Shown here: in pieces, positions 44,922-53,452 of the stretch | Layout: every line of letters starts with the position of its first letter | Numbering within the stretch: position 1 is the stretch's first letter | Assembly: GCA_946560065.1 (NCBI GenBank) | Contig: CAMNUE010000007.1 | Coordinates: forward strand, 1-64,000 | From: an uncultured bacterium | GTDB taxonomy: Bacteria > Bacillota_I > Bacilli_A > RF39 > UBA660 | DNA length: 64,000 bases | Direction: 5' to 3' | Notes under the pieces: generated by a model | What the model was told of the DNA's origin: nothing | The model's input: only the letters and a program-made list of their open reading frames with translations | Databases searched by the model: none | Translations under genes and position numbers: made by a program

Positions 44922-45215
44922 CTATAATTTACTATCAGAAATAACGTTAATATTATTTGCATATGATATTATTTTATTTCCCAAGTTTTTCATATCAGAA
45001 CCTAAAGCTAAAGCAGAAGGTTGATCCTTCATAACGTTACTAACAAATTTTTTAGCAGAACCGCTTCCACTTTCACTAGCCCAAATTCCACTTTGTTCAA
45101 TTTGACTGATTTTATTATATAAATCAGTTATAAGCTTATTATAATCATTGGCTATAATCTTTAAATCTTCACCAACTACTTTGATTTTATCTGCATCGAT
45201 ATCTAACTTTGCCAT
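44922..45215 (-). CDS. WXG100-like protein (WAS turn)
   Basis: A 97-residue protein with a helix (LKIIANDYNKLITDLYNKIS), a GIWASESGSGSAKKFV turn (W near residue 45), and a second helix. WAS in place of WxG is a common variant. The length and position support a type VII substrate or partner. AGGAGG precedes the ATG. Confidence 0.7.
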   Translation of the reverse strand: MAKLDIDADKIKVVGEDLKIIANDYNKLITDLYNKISQIEQSGIWASESGSGSAKKFVSNVMKDQPSALALGSDMKNLGNKIISYANNINVISDSKL

Positions 45216-45227
45216 ATAAGTAACCTC

Positions 45228-45539
45228 CTATTGTTCTTCTAAGGCTTCTTCTGCCTCAGCATCAGCTATCTGATATTCTAAATTATCAATAATAGATTGT
45301 GTGCCAGGTATTACGTTATTAACAATATTAGAATAAATTCTTTCTTCCTTTGCTTTTAATCTACTCAAATAACTACCATCAGCATTACCATCATCAACCT
45401 TATAAGAACCATTCTGTACATTAATTACACTATTCAAAATACCAATAGCCATCTGCAAATTGTTTGCCGTTGCAACAGCATTATTTAAGCAATTAACATA
45501 TCTATCTCTTTTATTTTTCAAAAAATCTGAATTTAACAT
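45228..45539 (-). CDS. Small coiled-coil protein of the type VII cluster
   Basis: A 103-residue helical protein: KNKRDRYVNCLNNAVATANN then a DDGNADGSYLSRLKAKEERI turn-helix and an acidic tail (AEAEEALEEQ). No WXG motif. It resembles the small helical partner or chaperone genes found with LXG-type substrates, but no family is assigned. It sits between the EsaB-like and the WAS-type genes. Confidence 0.5.
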   Translation of the reverse strand: MLNSDFLKNKRDRYVNCLNNAVATANNLQMAIGILNSVINVQNGSYKVDDGNADGSYLSRLKAKEERIYSNIVNNVIPGTQSIIDNLEYQIADAEAEEALEEQ

Positions 45540-45547
45540 ATTTCACC

Positions 45548-45805
45548 TCACATCAATATAATCTTACTACCATTTCTAATATCAGAATTTCTAACCAACA
45601 CATCCATCGGATACACATCTCCAGTAATACCGTTATATAAACAGTTAGTGTCATCATTTTTAAAATAACCAGATGATAAATCACTAACAGCCTTTGACAA
45701 CAAAACTATTATGTTACCTATTTTCTTATTTACAGGAATAAAGACATCATAACTTTCTTCTAAAACAGGTACTACAACTTCTACTAAAACTTTATTATTC
45801 ATCAT
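45548..45805 (-). CDS. EsaB/YukD-like ubiquitin-fold protein
   Basis: An 85-residue protein with the strand order of YukD/EsaB (KVLVEVVVPVLEESYDVFIP, VNKKIGNIIVLLSKAV, SDIRNGSKIILM). YukD proteins are cytoplasmic or membrane-linked partners of EssC. The ATG at 45805 overlaps essC by 11 bases and has GGGGTGGAT upstream; a longer frame to 45829 is less likely. It follows the ATPase gene, as in many type VII loci. Confidence 0.8.
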   Translation of the reverse strand: MMNNKVLVEVVVPVLEESYDVFIPVNKKIGNIIVLLSKAVSDLSSGYFKNDDTNCLYNGITGDVYPMDVLVRNSDIRNGSKIILM

Positions 45806-48800
45806 TTTTATCCACCCCATCAACAACATACTTAACAGTCATATGCTTTCCTTGATAAATCGGATAACCAATACATGGGAAAACAGTCTGTCTATCTTCC
45901 ATTGACAATGACATAACACCAAGCGCCACTTGAACACCTATATCTTCTCCTAACCAAATACCAAACGTATTATTAATGTTTTCCTTATACCAATTTTCTG
46001 TTTGAATATGTTTATATCCATCTGAATCATCAAAGAACAAGAATGTAGTATTTTTACACTTTTCTGCTTCCTTAAATAATTTTTCAAAATGTTCCCCATA
46101 TTTGCTAGAAACACGTTTTTTAAATTCAGAAACACCAATACATAAATAAACATTTTTAATTTTAGAAGACTTATCATTTTGAACACTCTTATACATTGAT
46201 ACAAAAGCCTTTTCTAAATCATCAGCAAAAACATCTATTTCTGGATAATCACCTCTATAAATACTCATAGCATCAACAACATGAACATTTACATCTTTTA
46301 GAGAAATCATTTGCTTAATCAAAGCATAAATAAAGTAAATATGATTTTTTAAAGATTTAGCAGCAATCAAATTAATTTTATGCTCTAAAAAGTTATAAAC
46401 ATATACTTCTAATGAATTCTTTTCTATACCAATAGGAACACAATCTAAACCCTTTAATTCAAACTCAACATCTTCAACATAAGCAATTTGAGGTAAAACT
46501 GGAATTTTTTTAGCTTTCATCTTTGGATATTTCTTGGCAAGTATTTCTCCTTTTTCTCTAATAAACTGTGTTTTACTTTCTCTGTCACATATATCAACTG
46601 TTTGAAATTCATATATAAACTTTCCATCTATTGAAACAATTCCTCTTCCATAATTGTCAACAGGAATCAAACCTTTAGGAGATCCAAGTAAATCCCTATA
46701 ATCATAATCATTGGCCATCTTTAAGCCTATTTTATTTAAAAAGCTTTGTGCAACTCTTGTTCTAACAGCAGATGCAACAGCCGTCGTTACTATAAAGAAA
46801 ATACCGTATTTTACACCATCTCTAAATAAATTAACAAAAGAATCCATCATTCTAGGATATGTATCAATAAAGTTTTCATAATTATTAAGAGCTACTACAA
46901 TAACATTTTCCTTATTACCGGAAACTTTACAATACTCTTTAAAATTACCACCATATTCAGAATATTCTTTTTTCCTTCTTTCCAATTCTTTATTAAGCAT
47001 TTTAATTAAATTATCCAATTTATCTTTTTCCTCAGTAACAAACACATCTCCAACATGAGGAATTTTTTGTAAAGTTTTCAAAGTCTCAGCCCCAAAATCA
47101 CCTACATAGAAATTAATTTCTTTAGGACTATGAAATAAAGCTAAACTATAGATAATTGTAGTTATGATATTTTCTTTTCCAGAGCCTGGTACACCATAAA
47201 TTAAAATATTTCCATCATTTAACAAATCAAACTTTAATAAACCTTGTTTTTGTAAATCTGGGGCATCATATTCACCAATTATTGGTAAATATTCATTTGC
47301 ATCACTGCTATACTTATATTTCTTCAATAACTTTTCAAGAGTAATAACTTTTCTTAAAGATGGTAACCATAATTTTTCAACTTTTAATTTATCTGCTTCT
47401 GCAATTTTTTGTAAATGTTTAACTATATTAGTTAATTGATCTCCTACATCAACACTTTTAACTTCTTTCTTTTGAATATCATTTACCTTTTTAATAGTAT
47501 TACCAAAATTATCCACAAAAACAATTGAATCATCAATTTTCTTTATTATTCTTTCAACTGGTACATATTTTTCTCCAGACCATGCAGACTGGCCAATATC
47601 AAAATATTCATCATATCCAACTTGTAAATAAAATCTTCCTGTTTCCTTTATACTAGCCGCTTCTGGACGTTTTAACATTTCCATACTATCAGCCCTACTT
47701 TGTACCTTTAGACATACTTTGAATTTAGAATTTGACCAAATCTGATCATTTACAACACCACTAGGCTTCTGTGTTGCTAAAATAAGATGAACACCTAATG
47801 AACGACCAATACGAGCAGTAGAAACGAGTTGTGCCATAAATTCAGGTTGTTGTGCTTTTAATTCAGCAAACTCATCAGAAACAATGAATAAATGAGAAAT
47901 AGGCGTGTCTATAACTCCATCACGATATAACTTTTGATATTTATAGATATCCATAGTACTTTCACCAGTTTGCTCCCTAACTTCATTAAATTTTCTTTGC
48001 CGACGCTTTAATTCACTCTCAATAGAAACAAGTGTCCTATTCATTTCAGCAGTATCCAAATTGGTAATTGTACCAGCCAAATGAGGAATTGAAATTCCTA
48101 ATTCCCTATTTTCAAAGGCTCCGGCTAAACCACCACCTTTATAATCAATCAAAACAAATTGAACTTCTTTAGGATCATAGTTAATAGCCATTGATAAAAC
48201 ATAAGTAATAATAAACTCAGACTTTCCTGAACCAGTCGAACCTGCAATTAAACCATGAGGTCCATCAAACTTCTCATGTAAATCAAGTTTAAATAACTCC
48301 CCATTAGTATGAACACCAACTGGTGCCTGCAATGATTGCATAGGATCACTATTAAGCCATCTGTTTCTAATATTCAATTGTTCTATTTTACCAACATTAT
48401 ACATCTCCAAGAAAGGAAGAGAACCTGGTAATTGACTTTCCGCATCCTTTCCTTGAACAGGAATATTACCTACAACTCTACCGATATTATACATATTAAG
48501 ACCATTAGCGTATTCAGCTTGAAACTTAATAGTATCTTCTTCCTTTATTTTCCCAGAAAACATTCCACTTTCCGCATCATCTATTACAATAAATTTTTGA
48601 CATTCTTTAGGAAGATTTTTCATATTTTCTTCTAAAATAACCATAGAAAAACCATAATTAAATTGATTTTCTAATAAATCATTAGTAAAACTTAAATTTC
48701 TAACTGATTTAAAATTATCCGTAATTATTAAATAATAAGAATCATACAACTCATATTCTTCATATTTTTCTTTATTAACTTCTTTACTAGCCTTTTCTTT

Positions 48801-50423
48801 TTCAGCTTTCTTTTCAACACGACTATTAAATTCCACATCCAAATAAGAGCTTAATGATTTAATATCCTCTTGATTAGTGGCAAAAAAACGAACACTCTTA
48901 TCATCACTCCAACAATGTGGAATATATTTAACATAATTCCATCTATAATCATTCAATTCATCTGTTATAATAACTATCTTTAAATCAAGTGGACTATGAT
49001 AAGTAATTAATTGCAACATAATTCCATTTAAAAAATCATTTACTTTTTTATTAGATAAAATTAATGCTGTAACAATTTGATCCTTAAAACTAACAGTTAT
49101 TGGTACATTATTCAATAATTCATACTTCTTACCTAAAGTACAAACTGCTTGAAACAAATTATCATCATCTAAAGAGAAACTTTCCTCTGGCGCAGATAAT
49201 TCAATTAAAGAAGGTCTATCTCCAATTCCTAATCTCACTTCAATAAAATCATCATCTTTTATTTCTCTATTCCAAAGAAGTCTAGACCTTTTTTCTAAAG
49301 TGCTTAAACAAATAGAAAGGTTAGGATAATTATCAATAAATATTTGCTCTTGCTTTCTTTTTAAAGCATTAAACTTTAATTCCTTTTCTCCTAAATAATG
49401 ACTATATTTATCTTGTCGAAGTTTTTCTCTTTTTTTAGCCAATTTACCCTGCCATACTTTAGTAATAGATGGAATAACTAGTGACCCAATTATCATTGTA
49501 CTACACATAATTATACCTGGAACTTGTGTGGAAAGATCTACCATTCCAGTAGAAACTTTACTAATAATATTATAAATAGTAATTGAAGACATACCAAGCA
49601 TAGTAAAACTAGAACCAATACTTAACAAGAATGGCATATCATTTTCTTTATCTTGCCTATTAGGTGGAGCATCAACTTTTACAACCTCTTTTTCAACAAC
49701 ACTCCTAATACGAGGAGTATGTGAAAAATAATCATTTTCGCTATAAAGTTGCATATTACTATCAGCTTCAGAAACTTCAGTATAATTTTTATTACTAATA
49801 GAAAGCTTATCTCCAAAAGTTAACATATCTCTTATTTTATATAAGTCAGAAGCCATTGGAATTTTTATAAATCTCTTCATCCAGATAATTCTAAGTCCAT
49901 TCATAAATATTACATCTCCAACATTAATAACAGTAGGAGAAAAAACACGTTTATTATTAACATATATATAAATCTTAGGATCAGCAGCAGCCGGCATTAT
50001 GTACCATAAGTTATTTTGAAACTTAATTAATGCATGATTAGGAAGCATCATATTCTGTTCATATACAATATTATTTTCAAAACTCTTCCCAAGTTTTATG
50101 GTATCCATTCTCCCAACTTCATAAGAAATTTCACACTCTTCAACAGAAGGTAAGCAAAACATGCATAAATAATCATTATTTCCAACAACATTTAGAGGAA
50201 CACACATATAATTAGATAAAACAATCTTATCTTGTGATGAACCTGCCATAATATTTACATTACCATTGCTTTTCAAAACCCAATTTCCATCTTCAGCATC
50301 TATATTAATAGAATTTTCCAACCCAGTATTAAAAGATTTATATGAAAAAAGCATCGAACCATCTATATTAGATGGTAAATCAAACTTAATTAAATTTTCT
50401 CGCTCTTGAATGTACAGTCTCAA
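45795..50423 (-). CDS. EssC/YukBA-type type VII secretion ATPase
   Basis: The motor of a type VII secretion system. Two forkhead-associated domains (residues 1-190) are followed by two transmembrane helices (about 265-315) and a chain of FtsK/SpoIIIE domains. The first FtsK domain has Walker A GSTGSGKS (near 728) with the QFVLIDYKGGG and VSDEFAELK motifs. A second has GVPGSGKE (near 1075). The last (about 1360-1540) lacks a proper Walker A. Length 1542 is normal for EssC. The start is TTG with GGGTGTGA upstream. It follows the WXG100 trio after a terminator-like hairpin (50471-50510). Confidence 0.95.
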   Translation of the reverse strand: MRLYIQERENLIKFDLPSNIDGSMLFSYKSFNTGLENSINIDAEDGNWVLKSNGNVNIMAGSSQDKIVLSNYMCVPLNVVGNNDYLCMFCLPSVEECEISYEVGRMDTIKLGKSFENNIVYEQNMMLPNHALIKFQNNLWYIMPAAADPKIYIYVNNKRVFSPTVINVGDVIFMNGLRIIWMKRFIKIPMASDLYKIRDMLTFGDKLSISNKNYTEVSEADSNMQLYSENDYFSHTPRIRSVVEKEVVKVDAPPNRQDKENDMPFLLSIGSSFTMLGMSSITIYNIISKVSTGMVDLSTQVPGIIMCSTMIIGSLVIPSITKVWQGKLAKKREKLRQDKYSHYLGEKELKFNALKRKQEQIFIDNYPNLSICLSTLEKRSRLLWNREIKDDDFIEVRLGIGDRPSLIELSAPEESFSLDDDNLFQAVCTLGKKYELLNNVPITVSFKDQIVTALILSNKKVNDFLNGIMLQLITYHSPLDLKIVIITDELNDYRWNYVKYIPHCWSDDKSVRFFATNQEDIKSLSSYLDVEFNSRVEKKAEKEKASKEVNKEKYEEYELYDSYYLIITDNFKSVRNLSFTNDLLENQFNYGFSMVILEENMKNLPKECQKFIVIDDAESGMFSGKIKEEDTIKFQAEYANGLNMYNIGRVVGNIPVQGKDAESQLPGSLPFLEMYNVGKIEQLNIRNRWLNSDPMQSLQAPVGVHTNGELFKLDLHEKFDGPHGLIAGSTGSGKSEFIITYVLSMAINYDPKEVQFVLIDYKGGGLAGAFENRELGISIPHLAGTITNLDTAEMNRTLVSIESELKRRQRKFNEVREQTGESTMDIYKYQKLYRDGVIDTPISHLFIVSDEFAELKAQQPEFMAQLVSTARIGRSLGVHLILATQKPSGVVNDQIWSNSKFKVCLKVQSRADSMEMLKRPEAASIKETGRFYLQVGYDEYFDIGQSAWSGEKYVPVERIIKKIDDSIVFVDNFGNTIKKVNDIQKKEVKSVDVGDQLTNIVKHLQKIAEADKLKVEKLWLPSLRKVITLEKLLKKYKYSSDANEYLPIIGEYDAPDLQKQGLLKFDLLNDGNILIYGVPGSGKENIITTIIYSLALFHSPKEINFYVGDFGAETLKTLQKIPHVGDVFVTEEKDKLDNLIKMLNKELERRKKEYSEYGGNFKEYCKVSGNKENVIVVALNNYENFIDTYPRMMDSFVNLFRDGVKYGIFFIVTTAVASAVRTRVAQSFLNKIGLKMANDYDYRDLLGSPKGLIPVDNYGRGIVSIDGKFIYEFQTVDICDRESKTQFIREKGEILAKKYPKMKAKKIPVLPQIAYVEDVEFELKGLDCVPIGIEKNSLEVYVYNFLEHKINLIAAKSLKNHIYFIYALIKQMISLKDVNVHVVDAMSIYRGDYPEIDVFADDLEKAFVSMYKSVQNDKSSKIKNVYLCIGVSEFKKRVSSKYGEHFEKLFKEAEKCKNTTFLFFDDSDGYKHIQTENWYKENINNTFGIWLGEDIGVQVALGVMSLSMEDRQTVFPCIGYPIYQGKHMTVKYVVDGVDKNDE

Positions 50424-50470
50424 AATATCACACCCTATTATCTATAATAATAACATAAATAAATATTTTT

Positions 50471-50510
50471 TTAAATAAAAAAACTACTAACATCTAAGTA
50501 TTAATAGTTT
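50471..50510 (-). terminator. Terminator or attenuator between WXG100 genes and essC
   Basis: AAACTATTAA and TTAGTAGTTT pair over 10 bp (one U-G), followed by seven T residues on the minus strand. It would lower essC expression relative to the upstream WXG genes. Confidence 0.65.
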
Positions 50511-50518
50511 ATTTAAAG

Positions 50519-50818
50519 TTAAACACTTGCTACATTTTCACTTGCTGTTGCATCTGCTTCCTCATTGGCAGCTGTTATATTATAAATATGATTTTTCATA
50601 GCAACAACTTTATCATAGAAAACTTCATAATTCTTACGAATTACATTATAACGTTCTCTTGCTTGCTCGGCTCCAGTACTTTCCCAATTAGAACCGTACA
50701 AACTATTCATAACACCATCAATATCATTAAAAATACCCATGATATTATCAGCATTACCTTTTATAGCATTAGCATAGCTTCTTGCTCCCTCATAATCTTT
50801 CTCTTCAAATTCATTCAT
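50519..50818 (-). CDS. WXG100 family protein (WES)
   Basis: A 99-residue helix hairpin with GSNWESTGAEQARERYN (W near residue 45) at the turn. The C-terminal tail (NEEADATASENVASV) is acidic, with a possible Yxxx-type export end missing. It is the last of three WXG100 genes immediately upstream of essC, 12 bases from the next. Confidence 0.85.
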   Translation of the reverse strand: MNEFEEKDYEGARSYANAIKGNADNIMGIFNDIDGVMNSLYGSNWESTGAEQARERYNVIRKNYEVFYDKVVAMKNHIYNITAANEEADATASENVASV

Positions 50819-50830
50819 CTAACTAACCTC

Positions 50831-51127
50831 CTAAAATAAATGTGCTCCAGCACTAGCATTCTCTTCTTCAGTTCTATTTAAAATGTTAGCACTTTCAGTA
50901 ATTTTTTCACCTAACTCATTAAGTAATTGTCTAAATGCCTCTAAATTTTGTGCTTGTTCTTCATAAGATTTATTAAATTCGTTAGCAGACAAACCTCTCC
51001 AAATAGTCATTAAACCTTCAATATTATTTCTTAAATTTCCTAATTCATTAGAAAAATACTCAGCATTTGCAATAGTATCTCTACCATTAGCATTCATTGC
51101 TCCTGTATCAGCATGTAAACCTGACAT
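50831..51127 (-). CDS. WXG100 family protein (WRG)
   Basis: A 98-residue protein with TIWRGLSANEFNKSYEEQ at the turn (WRG near residue 43), two helices and an NRTEEEN tail. This is a canonical WXG100/ESAT-6-like protein, exported as a dimer. TATAAT (51152-51157) in the gap upstream may be an internal promoter. Confidence 0.9.
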   Translation of the reverse strand: MSGLHADTGAMNANGRDTIANAEYFSNELGNLRNNIEGLMTIWRGLSANEFNKSYEEQAQNLEAFRQLLNELGEKITESANILNRTEEENASAGAHLF

Positions 51128-51202
51128 AAATATAACCTCCTATCTAAAAAAATTATAACATTAAATTTATTTTAATACTAACAAATATTACAAACTTTAC
51201 AT

Positions 51203-51490
51203 CTATATACTTAAACTTGCTAATTCTTGATCTAATTCTTCAATACTTTGTGCAGCTTTTTTTATAAACTCTCCTGTTGCTTCCATTTTCTGAGCAGTTT
51301 GCATAGCTGCCTTCACTTGTTCAGAACATTTACCAGAAAAACTAGACTTGGCTTCTCCATTCCAAGAAGACAAAGTACCATCAATTTTAGAAGAGTAATC
51401 AGAAATTGATGATTGTAAATCTGAAGCAGCAGAACACAGTTTTTCACCAGTACTTTTTACCTGTGCAAAATCACAAACAAATTTAGCCAT
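51203..51490 (-). CDS. WXG100 family protein (WNG)
   Basis: A 95-residue protein with TLSSWNGEAKSSFSGKC (WNG near residue 43), the standard WXG100 turn, and a helical pair on either side. Its ATG directly follows the TAG stop of the preceding gene; AAAGGAGTGG within that gene's end is the ribosome site. Confidence 0.9.
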   Translation of the reverse strand: MAKFVCDFAQVKSTGEKLCSAASDLQSSISDYSSKIDGTLSSWNGEAKSSFSGKCSEQVKAAMQTAQKMEATGEFIKKAAQSIEELDQELASLSI

Positions 51491-52591
51491 CTACACCACT
51501 CCTTTTTCTTCACCAAGTACTTCTATTTCCATATCATTAATCAATTTAGTCCTAGAAATAACAGAAGATGATATTTTACCTTTATTAACAATTTCAACGC
51601 TATTTTTAGCAATATTTAAACCACCTTTGCTGGCATCAAAATTATTTTTGTCAACATAAAAATTAATCTTATTCTTCTCAGCAGTAACATTTCCAATAAC
51701 ACATTCGATTTTAGTACCATCACTCTTATTAATAGTAATTATATCTCCAACATTACCATAAGACTTATCACATGAAATAACATGTCTACTACCAATAAGC
51801 CCATAACCGTCTTTACTATATTTAATATTTTCTATAATCTCGTTAGTATTTCCATCCGAATTAATATATTCAATACTATCAATGTTAGTAGCAACCTTAG
51901 AAGACTTAACATTTTTTATTTCCTTAACGATTTTCTTATCTGTGTCAATAATTTCTTTTTTATTTGGATTATCATTTTCATCAATATCTTTATTTGGTAT
52001 ATCCCTATCAACAAGACCTGGAACTAAAATAGTTGAAGCGGCTAATCCTACAGATTGTGTAACATCAGCAGCATTACTCGAACTTAACTCATTAGCATTA
52101 CTAACTGGAGAAAAATTTGAATCACTAGAAATATAATTTGTTGATATTGTACCACCAGAATAACTGCCCGAAGAAACACCAGCACCTCCACCACTATAGG
52201 AAGAACCAGATGAACAACCAGAAGAACGACTAGAACTAACACCTCCAGCTCTTCGTTGAGAAGTATTACCAGAATTAGAAGAAGCACTAGTTGTAGAAGT
52301 AGTAGCACTTGAACTAGAAGAACTAAAATTTCCCGATGCTATACTTGCTTGTAAAGATGAATGTGAGCTAACTACATTTTCAAGTAATTGAGCAGTATTT
52401 TGCACCTTAGAAGCACATGCCTCAATATTTGCAGCTATTGAAGACTTTGCAGAAGCAAAATCAAAACCATCTTCACAACTAGTATCATAGCCATTTACAG
52501 AACTACTAATTTCCGAAATTTTAGAAACTAATGAAGACAAAGAACTACCAACTTCACTAACTGATTCACACTCTAACATAAAAACTGACAT
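51491..52591 (-). CDS. Large T7SS substrate candidate: WXG-like start, Ser/Gly-rich linker, C-terminal domain
   Basis: Residues 1-95 are helical and Ser-rich without a signal peptide, like the WXG-type starts of neighbouring proteins. Residues about 96-180 are almost all Ser, Gly and Thr. The C-terminal half (about 200-366) is a new domain: GYGLIGSRHVISCDKSYG followed by GDIITINKSDGTKIECVIGN, which faintly resembles the double-psi beta barrel of wall-active 3D/RlpA proteins. AAAGGAGGG precedes the ATG. It lies between the hydrolase fusions and the WXG genes, so export by EssC is expected. Confidence 0.65.
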   Translation of the reverse strand: MSVFMLECESVSEVGSSLSSLVSKISEISSSVNGYDTSCEDGFDFASAKSSIAANIEACASKVQNTAQLLENVVSSHSSLQASIASGNFSSSSSSATTSTTSASSNSGNTSQRRAGGVSSSRSSGCSSGSSYSGGGAGVSSGSYSGGTISTNYISSDSNFSPVSNANELSSSNAADVTQSVGLAASTILVPGLVDRDIPNKDIDENDNPNKKEIIDTDKKIVKEIKNVKSSKVATNIDSIEYINSDGNTNEIIENIKYSKDGYGLIGSRHVISCDKSYGNVGDIITINKSDGTKIECVIGNVTAEKNKINFYVDKNNFDASKGGLNIAKNSVEIVNKGKISSSVISRTKLINDMEIEVLGEEKGVV

Positions 52592-52607
52592 AAAATCCCT
52601 CCTTTAA

Positions 52608-53429
52608 TTAACTTTTAGGATCCCACTGATTTAAATTATAAGTTTCAATCATATTTATTAACTTATCAGAATACGCAACATCAGTAGCATATCCACACTC
52701 TCTAACAGCAGTACAAGCATCCCTATAACCGGTAGAATTTATAACAGGTTGATATCTATCTGTAGATAATAACTCAGCATGATCAACAATAGAATCACTG
52801 ATAGAATCATAATCCCTAAAATCAGCAGTTATTTGATAAGAAGAGCCATCAGCATTTTGCTCAGAAGTCAAAACATTTTGAGTCTTTCCTGTCCATCCAC
52901 TACCAGCCTTAATTCCAAAAATATTATTACCAATTGAAGCACTTCCCCAGCCACTTTCTAATGCTGCTTGAGCTAAAGTAAGCGAAGGTAAAACACCATA
53001 TTTATTATAAGCTTCTACCGCCCCATCTTTAATACTATTAATAAATTCAACTTGAGAATCACTTGCTCCACCAGCACTAACATAATCACTAACAGAAGAA
53101 ACACTACTACCAGATGGTGTCGAAAGTTTTAAATCAGCAACATTCTTAGATGCCTCCGAATCACCAGCTTGATATGATGCAGACGTTTCAGAAAGATATT
53201 GACTAATACTTGTAAAGTTAGTAGTAATTGTCGAAATAGAGCTATTTAAATCAGCAATCATTTGAGAACAACCATCAGCAGCAGGACCCATAAAAACAGA
53301 CTCATCACCCATTATGCTTTCACATTCTGAACAAGTAGTTTTTGCATCATTCACCCTATCATTCAAAGCATTAGTAGATGCAATAGCATCACTAAATATT
53401 CCATAATCAGAAACATCATATTCTTTCAC
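52608..53429 (-). CDS. WXG-like domain fused to a GH73 glucosaminidase
   Basis: Residues 1-100 form a helical hairpin like WXG100 proteins, but its turn reads SVFMGPAADG. Residues about 115-273 are a GH73 beta-N-acetylglucosaminidase, with the catalytic Glu in LAQAALESGWG, NNIFGIKAG, FRDYDSISDSIVDH and the C-terminal GYATDVAYSDKL. It cuts peptidoglycan glycan chains. No signal peptide is present, so type VII export is the likely path. The start is a GTG at 53429 with GGAGGTGA upstream. It is the second gene of the cluster. Confidence 0.88.
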   Translation of the reverse strand: MKEYDVSDYGIFSDAIASTNALNDRVNDAKTTCSECESIMGDESVFMGPAADGCSQMIADLNSSISTITTNFTSISQYLSETSASYQAGDSEASKNVADLKLSTPSGSSVSSVSDYVSAGGASDSQVEFINSIKDGAVEAYNKYGVLPSLTLAQAALESGWGSASIGNNIFGIKAGSGWTGKTQNVLTSEQNADGSSYQITADFRDYDSISDSIVDHAELLSTDRYQPVINSTGYRDACTAVRECGYATDVAYSDKLINMIETYNLNQWDPKS

Positions 53430-53452
53430 AATATTCACCTCCACTTAACATT

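Noticed and set aside
45950..46204. Open frame inside essC on the same strand
   Set aside because: It is an out-of-frame shadow of the essC coding sequence; it has no ribosome site and no family match.
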